Source: UBA5972 sp964600965 (GTDB taxonomy: Bacteria > Pseudomonadota > Alphaproteobacteria > Rhodobacterales > Rhodobacteraceae). Taken from it: DNA of 9,695 nt. The stretch's first letter is position 1; every line of letters begins with the position of its first letter. The notes beneath the pieces were generated by a model. It was not told the DNA's origin, made no database searches, and saw nothing but the letters and a program-made list of their open reading frames with translations. The position numbers and the translations under genes were made by a program. Below are positions 6,642-9,695 of this stretch, piece by piece. The stretch is taken from assembly GCA_964600965.1 (NCBI GenBank), contig CAZRLO010000100.1, positions 1 through 9,695 on the forward strand, in the 5' to 3' direction.

Positions 6642-8204
6642 TCAGGTCTTGGCCCCGGTTGGTTTCTGCCTTGTATAGGCGAGCCGCCGGGACCGGGCCG
6701 GGTCCGGCCGGAGATCCGGCGCCGGGGTGGCGGGGTCCGGTCTCGGGTCGGGGCGTACCGGGCGTGGCCGGCTGTAGCGCGAGGTGGCGGCCGGGTTGTT
6801 GGGGGTCAGCGGGGCCGGTTGCGATACCTGCGCGCCGAGGTTTTGCAATTCAAGCCGCCCCAGCAATGCCCCGGCCATCAGCCAGGTGATCGGGGTCAGC
6901 CCGGAATTGGGGATCAGGTCCAGCAGGTTGGCGGCCAGCACCAATGCCAGCCCCGAGGTGGCCAGGCTGATTTCATAGCGCCGCCGGTGCAGGGTCAGCA
7001 GCAGGATCGGCAGGGCCAACAGCCCGAATTCACCGATATAACGGGCCCAGCCGCCTTCACCGATGGTGATCACCCACAGCCCGTCGGTGCGGCTGAAATC
7101 GCGGCCCTGATCATCATAAACCCGGGCCCGGCCCCATTTCCCCCAGCCGAAAGCCGGGCGTTCATTGGCTTTCCGCAACAGCCAGTTTTCATTCGACAGC
7201 CGGGTCTGGAAAGACTGGGCGCGGGCCGGGTTGATCTTTTCCACCATGCTGGCCACTTGGGCGACCGGCACCAGATCGGTGCCGCGCAGCACCGGGTAGG
7301 TCAGGACCAGCACGGCAATGGCCGCCGCCGCCAACAGCTGCAGGCGTACGCTGAGGAACAACAATATCGGTGCCAGAAAGATCACCGTCAGCAGCGCCCC
7401 GAGGCTTTTGGCCAGGATCAGTGTCATGAACAGCCAGCCCGCGCCGGCGAAAATGAACCAGCGCCAGTCTGTCCGTGTGGCACGCCAATAGGCGATGGCC
7501 GCCAGCAAGGCGCTGGACAGAAACAGCCCCAGCAACAGCCCGTGTTTCAAAAACACCAGCGGCCGGAAACCATCGCCGCGCCGGGCCTGCCGCCAGTCGC
7601 TTGGAAAGAAGCCGTAGATGATCTTGTTGAGCTGCGGCGACATCCGCACCTCGTACAGCGCCGGCAGCGAATAGAGCAGCCCGGCCAGACAAAAAATCAA
7701 CAGCAGGGTCCGGTGATGGTCGGGATGGGCCAGGAATTTGCGGGCCAGAAACAGCGGCAGCAATCCGACCAGTGTATTCATCGTGGTGGAAAAGGCATCA
7801 TAGGTGCTCAGGTTGGACAGGGCGCGGCTGCCATAGATCAGCCGATCACCATTGGTCCAGGCGGTCATGAAGGCGCCGAGGATCAGGATCAGCAGCAAGC
7901 CCCGGGTGATGCGGGACCGGGGCAACCAGCCGGGCCGCACGAATGTGTCGCTGAACGCCATCTCGGGGCGGCGTTTGCTCAGCACGGCCCGTTGCCGCAG
8001 GATGACATAGGCCATGACCGCGGCGGCCGCACTTGGGATCAGGTTTTTGCCGATCAGCGGCAACAGCGGCAGGTTGAAATCCACCTTGGTCGGCAGCAGC
8101 AGGTAACCGGCGATCACCGAACAGGCCAGCGCCACCGGCAGGCTGGTGCGGCGGAACAGGATGAGCACCACAAGCGGCCATCCGATGAGCATGAACTGGG
8201 CCAT
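6642..8204 (-). CDS. Wzy/O-antigen ligase-like polysaccharide polymerase
   Basis: A 520-residue integral membrane protein with about 12 hydrophobic segments between residues 4 and 455. A long, less hydrophobic loop (about 305-385) lies before the last segments; it carries R-P-A-F-G-W-G-K-W-G-R and ends in D-G-L-W-V-I-T-I-G-E-G-G-W-A-R-Y-I-G-E-F-G. This layout, a large periplasmic loop with a P-x-F-G-x-G motif and then G-E-x-G near the next helix, is typical of the Wzy_C/O-antigen ligase superfamily. In Wzx/Wzy pathways such proteins join lipid-linked repeat units in the periplasm. Its place among transferases and the flippase of the facing string support polymerase over ligase, but sequence alone cannot separate them. 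Odd feature: residues 462-520 form a Pro/Arg-rich tail with three R-P-D-P units. The start ATG at 8204 follows a GAGAG-like site; a second Met lies four codons later. Confidence 0.8.
   Translation of the reverse strand: MAQFMLIGWPLVVLILFRRTSLPVALACSVIAGYLLLPTKVDFNLPLLPLIGKNLIPSAAAAVMAYVILRQRAVLSKRRPEMAFSDTFVRPGWLPRSRITRGLLLILILGAFMTAWTNGDRLIYGSRALSNLSTYDAFSTTMNTLVGLLPLFLARKFLAHPDHHRTLLLIFCLAGLLYSLPALYEVRMSPQLNKIIYGFFPSDWRQARRGDGFRPLVFLKHGLLLGLFLSSALLAAIAYWRATRTDWRWFIFAGAGWLFMTLILAKSLGALLTVIFLAPILLFLSVRLQLLAAAAIAVLVLTYPVLRGTDLVPVAQVASMVEKINPARAQSFQTRLSNENWLLRKANERPAFGWGKWGRARVYDDQGRDFSRTDGLWVITIGEGGWARYIGEFGLLALPILLLTLHRRRYEISLATSGLALVLAANLLDLIPNSGLTPITWLMAGALLGRLELQNLGAQVSQPAPLTPNNPAATSRYSRPRPVRPDPRPDPATPAPDLRPDPARSRRLAYTRQKPTGAKT
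6645..6821 (-). repeat. Proline/arginine-rich C-terminal tail of the polymerase
   Basis: Codons 462-520 of the membrane protein encode a low-complexity, basic, proline-rich tail. R-P-D-P occurs twice in tandem (residues 484-491) and once more at 499-502, with related R-P-R-P and A-P-D-L nearby. It follows the last predicted membrane helix, so it should project from the membrane, probably into the cytoplasm. The in-frame stop and the tightly spaced next gene argue that it is genuine coding sequence and not read-through. Confidence 0.6.
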
Positions 8205-8278
8205 GCTCTCAGGCCTGCCTGCGGTCGGTATCTGGTGGTTTGGTCGGTGTCATTTTGACCCCATGGTGGTGATGTCCT
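8205..8278 (-). other. Gap with two chained micro-ORFs between WecG-like and polymerase genes
   Basis: This 74-nt gap is the widest in the - strand string. Read on the - strand, the stop of the WecG-like gene overlaps an ATG as ATGA (8282-8279). That ATG opens a 10-codon frame, M-K-D-I-T-T-M-G-S-K, whose TGA overlaps another ATG as ATGA (8253-8250). The second frame has 14 codons, M-T-P-T-K-P-P-D-T-D-R-R-Q-A, and stops at 8209, 4 nt before the polymerase ATG. Together they tile the gap and could keep ribosomes moving between the two genes. No homology can be claimed for peptides this short, and chance is possible. Confidence 0.25.
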
Positions 8279-9061
8279 TCATCCGCCTGACCGGGCCCGC
8301 AGGGCGGCCCAGGTAAGGTTGGGAAATATCGTCATACAGGCCCAGTAGCGCCCCGCCAACCGGCGTGGGTTGCCGGCCAGCCGCCACAGCCATTCGGCGC
8401 CGATGGCACGCATCAGTTTCGGCGCGCGCATCTGGGCCCCGGAAATGAAATCAAGCCCGGCGCCGATCGACAGAAACCCGGTTTCGGGCAGGCGGTCATG
8501 GGCCCGGGCGGCAAAGATTTCCTGTTTCGGTGCACCAAGCGCCAGAAAACAGATCCGGGCGCCGGAGCGGGCGATGTCATCGATGCAGGCGTCGGCCTCG
8601 GGGCCTTCGGGGTCGAACCCCATGGGGGGGGCGATCTTTGCCACGATGCGCAGCCCCGGATCGCGGGCATTCAGCGCCTGTGCCGCGGCCTCCAGCGAGG
8701 CCGGCGTCGTGCCGAACAGGGCCACCGGGGCGTCCAGCCGCGTGGCCATGTCCGAGACCGGTTCGATCAGGTCCGATCCGGGCACCAGACGGATGTCATG
8801 GCCAGCCAGCCGGTCCAGCCAGACGATTGGATTGCCGTCGGCGGTGACATGGCTGTGCCGGGTATAGGCGTCGCGAAAGGCGGTGGATTGGTGAAACTTG
8901 ACCACGTGATCCAGGTTCAGTGTCGCGATACAAAAGCCCCGCCCGTTCGCCAGGCGCTGTTCCAGATCCGCCAGCAGGCAGGCCATCGACGGCACATTGA
9001 CCACGACCGGCGCCGAGCTGTCGTCGGCTTTGTTTCGGCGTATATCAGACCAGTTCATCAT
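8279..9061 (-). CDS. WecG/TagA/CpsF-family glycosyltransferase
   Basis: A 260-residue protein (family usually about 240-260) with the full GT26 signature: C-I-A-T-L-N-L-D-H-V (44-53), the V-T-A-D-G loop (72-76) holding the likely catalytic Asp75, G-S-D-L (95-98), A-P-P-M-G-F (144-149), L-A-L-G-A-P-K-Q-E (173-181), G-A-G-L-D-F-I-S-G (200-208), R-A-P-K (212-215) and E-W-L-W-R-L (223-228). Known members transfer ManNAc, ManNAcA or Glc to an undecaprenyl-diphosphate-linked sugar, usually as the second step of unit assembly, at the cytoplasmic membrane face. It is the promoter-proximal gene of the - strand string, fitting an early step. The frame extends upstream to 9211, but that part reads as non-family sequence. 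Met at 9061 is preferred, with Met 9058 or GTG 9064 close alternatives; AGGGG (9075-9079) lies upstream. An 8-nt C-tract (- strand) lies in the A-P-P-M-G-F codons. Confidence 0.9.
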   Translation of the reverse strand: MMNWSDIRRNKADDSSAPVVVNVPSMACLLADLEQRLANGRGFCIATLNLDHVVKFHQSTAFRDAYTRHSHVTADGNPIVWLDRLAGHDIRLVPGSDLIEPVSDMATRLDAPVALFGTTPASLEAAAQALNARDPGLRIVAKIAPPMGFDPEGPEADACIDDIARSGARICFLALGAPKQEIFAARAHDRLPETGFLSIGAGLDFISGAQMRAPKLMRAIGAEWLWRLAGNPRRLAGRYWACMTIFPNLTWAALRARSGG

Positions 9062-9312
9062 CACGACACTCACACCCCTGCCAATCTTACCATTTTCCCG
9101 CGTGCAGGTACAAACACTCGGCCCGGTTTTTCGCATAATCGTGTTCAAAGCGTGGGAAGACTGGGGCGTTTTCGGGGGCTGGACCGGGGGCAAAACCCGG
9201 GGACCGCACACCTTGCCATCGGCGCAACACCCCTGCGTACGCTCGGGGAAAGAAATTTTCTCATATCGGCGGCATTTTGACCGGCCAGCGGGCCACGCCG
9301 GGGATCGGCGTT

Positions 9313-9364
9313 GTCGGGCAGGCCCCCATTGGGGGTTCTGACCCCGCCCGACAGCGTCAGAACC
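9313..9364 (+). promoter_or_regulatory. Overlapping, mutually exclusive stem-loops in a 5' leader
   Basis: Three perfect inverted repeats overlap here. GTCGGGC (9313-9319) pairs with GCCCGAC (9346-9352). Nested inside it, CCCCC (9323-9327) pairs with GGGGG (9331-9335) around ATT. In competition, GGTTCTGAC (9334-9342) pairs with GTCAGAACC (9356-9364), a 9-bp stem with a 13-nt loop. The last stem shares bases with the C5/G5 hairpin and crosses the outer one, so the two folds exclude each other or form a pseudoknot. The 9-bp stem ends directly before A-A-A-A-A-G-G-G, the ribosome binding site of the next gene. An attenuator, RNA switch or dyad protein site would all fit; no T-run marks it as a simple terminator. 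Confidence 0.45.
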
Positions 9365-9367
9365 AAA

Positions 9368-9372
9368 AAGGG
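9368..9372 (+). promoter_or_regulatory. Ribosome binding site for the right-edge CDS
   Basis: AAGGG lies 6 nt before the ATG at 9379 and directly after the 9-bp inverted repeat. It supports the choice of 9379 as the start, because the same frame is open upstream to 9139 without a better start codon. Confidence 0.6.
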
Positions 9373-9378
9373 CAGATC

Positions 9379-9695
9379 ATGCAAACGAGCGGTTTTTCAG
9401 TGGGGTTTGCCCTGGGGGCGGCTGCCTTTCTGCCGGGGGCGGCGGGCAATCCGCCGGCCCAGATCAGCGCCACCACGGCGCCAGCCCTGGCGGCTCTGAA
9501 CGATGCCCAGACCCCAGGCGACGGCTATAGCGCCGGGGTGTATGTATCGACGGCCGGGACGATTTCATCGACCGATGCCAGCTATCTGGTGAACGGAACC
9601 TCACAGGCCGCCGGATATGATCTGACGGCCGGGGATACGGTGCAGGTCTCGGTTCTGGTCACCGACAGCACCGCCAACACCGCGGTTTTTGTCAC
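9379..9695 (+). CDS. Unrecognised, possibly exported Ig-like protein (3' end outside window)
   Basis: The frame opens at ATG 9379 behind a good AAGGG site and stays open for 105 codons to the window edge, with strong G/C third-position bias, so it is very likely a real gene. The N-terminus, M-Q-T-S-G-F-S-V-G-F-A-L-G-A-A-A-F-L-P-G-A-A-G, is a hydrophobic stretch that could be a weak signal peptide, but it has no basic residues ahead of it. What follows is rich in Ala, Thr, Ser and Gly, with alternating beta-strand patterns such as Y-S-A-G-V-Y-V-S and A-G-D-T-V-Q-V-S-V-L-V-T-D-S. The A-G-D-T-V-x-V-x-V-x-V-T-D-S phrase resembles Ig-like or cadherin-like domains of large secreted and surface proteins. 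I do not recognise a specific family. A secreted enzyme or adhesin linked to the polysaccharide, or an unrelated gene, are both possible. Confidence 0.7.
   Translation, partial: MQTSGFSVGFALGAAAFLPGAAGNPPAQISATTAPALAALNDAQTPGDGYSAGVYVSTAGTISSTDASYLVNGTSQAAGYDLTAGDTVQVSVLVTDSTANTAVFV

Larger units (their letters stand above)
9062..9378. promoter_or_regulatory. Divergent intergenic region
   Basis: These 317 nt separate the WecG-like gene (-) from the partial gene at 9379 (+) and should hold promoters for both directions. On the - strand, TTGTAC (+ coordinates 9108-9113) and TAAGAT (9084-9089) are spaced 18 nt apart and resemble a weak sigma-70 promoter, although it would start transcription very close to the gene's ribosome binding site. 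A/T-rich AGAAATTTTCT (9251-9261) is an 11-bp palindrome with 5-bp arms and could be an operator. The right end holds overlapping inverted repeats, listed separately. No ORF here looks like a real gene: the in-frame extension of the WecG-like gene to 9211 and the + strand frames lack recognisable features. Confidence 0.4.

Noticed and set aside
5669..6889. + strand open frame (406 codons) antisense to the WbbL-like GT2 gene
   Set aside because: It spans two oppositely coded genes and ends in low-complexity sequence; the opposite strand carries complete GT2 motifs.
6609..8258. Long + strand open frame (549 codons) antisense to the polymerase gene
   Set aside because: It mirrors the polymerase codons and is extremely rich in Gln, Gly and Pro with no recognisable domain; the - strand reading shows clear membrane helices and family motifs. 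It is a by-product of GC-biased codon use.
9062..9211. N-terminal extension of the WecG-like protein to a Met at 9211
   Set aside because: The added 50 residues are unlike the family, contain several Cys and Pro, and would occupy the likely promoter; starts near 9058-9064 give the normal family length.
9323..9372. Intrinsic terminator for either strand in the right-hand inverted repeats
   Set aside because: The stems are strong but are followed by A-A-A-A-A-G-G-G on the + strand and by no T-run on the - strand, and no gene ends nearby.
1..9695. CRISPR array, insertion sequence, tRNA or prophage genes
   Set aside because: No regularly spaced repeats, transposase-like frames, terminal repeats with target duplications or tRNA cloverleaf patterns were seen on reading both strands.

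Overview
The window looks like a chromosomal segment of a GC-rich alphaproteobacterium, probably a marine-type Rhodobacterales/Roseobacter-group organism. This rests on strong G/C bias at third codon positions, protein wording typical of that group (the flippase and the GT61 enzyme in particular), and two sulfotransferases in a polysaccharide locus. The taxonomic call is inference; there is no rRNA or other marker gene here.

Nearly the whole window is a surface-polysaccharide locus built as two convergent gene strings. Left, + strand (1-3876): the C-terminal part of an acyltransferase-3 membrane protein, a GT61-type glycosyltransferase, a small P-loop sulfotransferase overlapping it by 8 nt, and after an AT-richer gap a Wzx-type flippase. 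Right, - strand, read from 9061 down to 3880: a WecG/TagA/CpsF-family glycosyltransferase, a Wzy/O-antigen-ligase-like membrane protein with a proline-rich tail, a GT2 glycosyltransferase, a second sulfotransferase of a different subfamily, and a second GT2 enzyme with a C-terminal membrane segment. The last four sit 1 to 4 nt apart or overlapping. The two strings meet tail to tail with 3 nt between stop codons.

Together the genes fit a Wzx/Wzy-dependent pathway. The WecG-type enzyme would add the second sugar to a lipid-linked primer, the GT2 and GT61 enzymes would extend the unit, the sulfotransferases and acyltransferase would decorate it, the flippase would move it across the membrane and the polymerase would join the units. 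The likely product is a sulfated and acylated exopolysaccharide, capsule or O-antigen. The initiating phosphoglycosyltransferase, chain-length regulator, export porin and sugar-nucleotide genes are not in the window.

At the right edge, divergent from the WecG-type gene, a partial CDS begins at 9379 (+), runs off the end and encodes an unrecognised Ig-like, possibly exported protein. The 317-nt divergent gap carries overlapping, mutually exclusive inverted repeats just before that gene's ribosome binding site. No tRNA, rRNA, CRISPR array, insertion sequence or prophage gene was seen.
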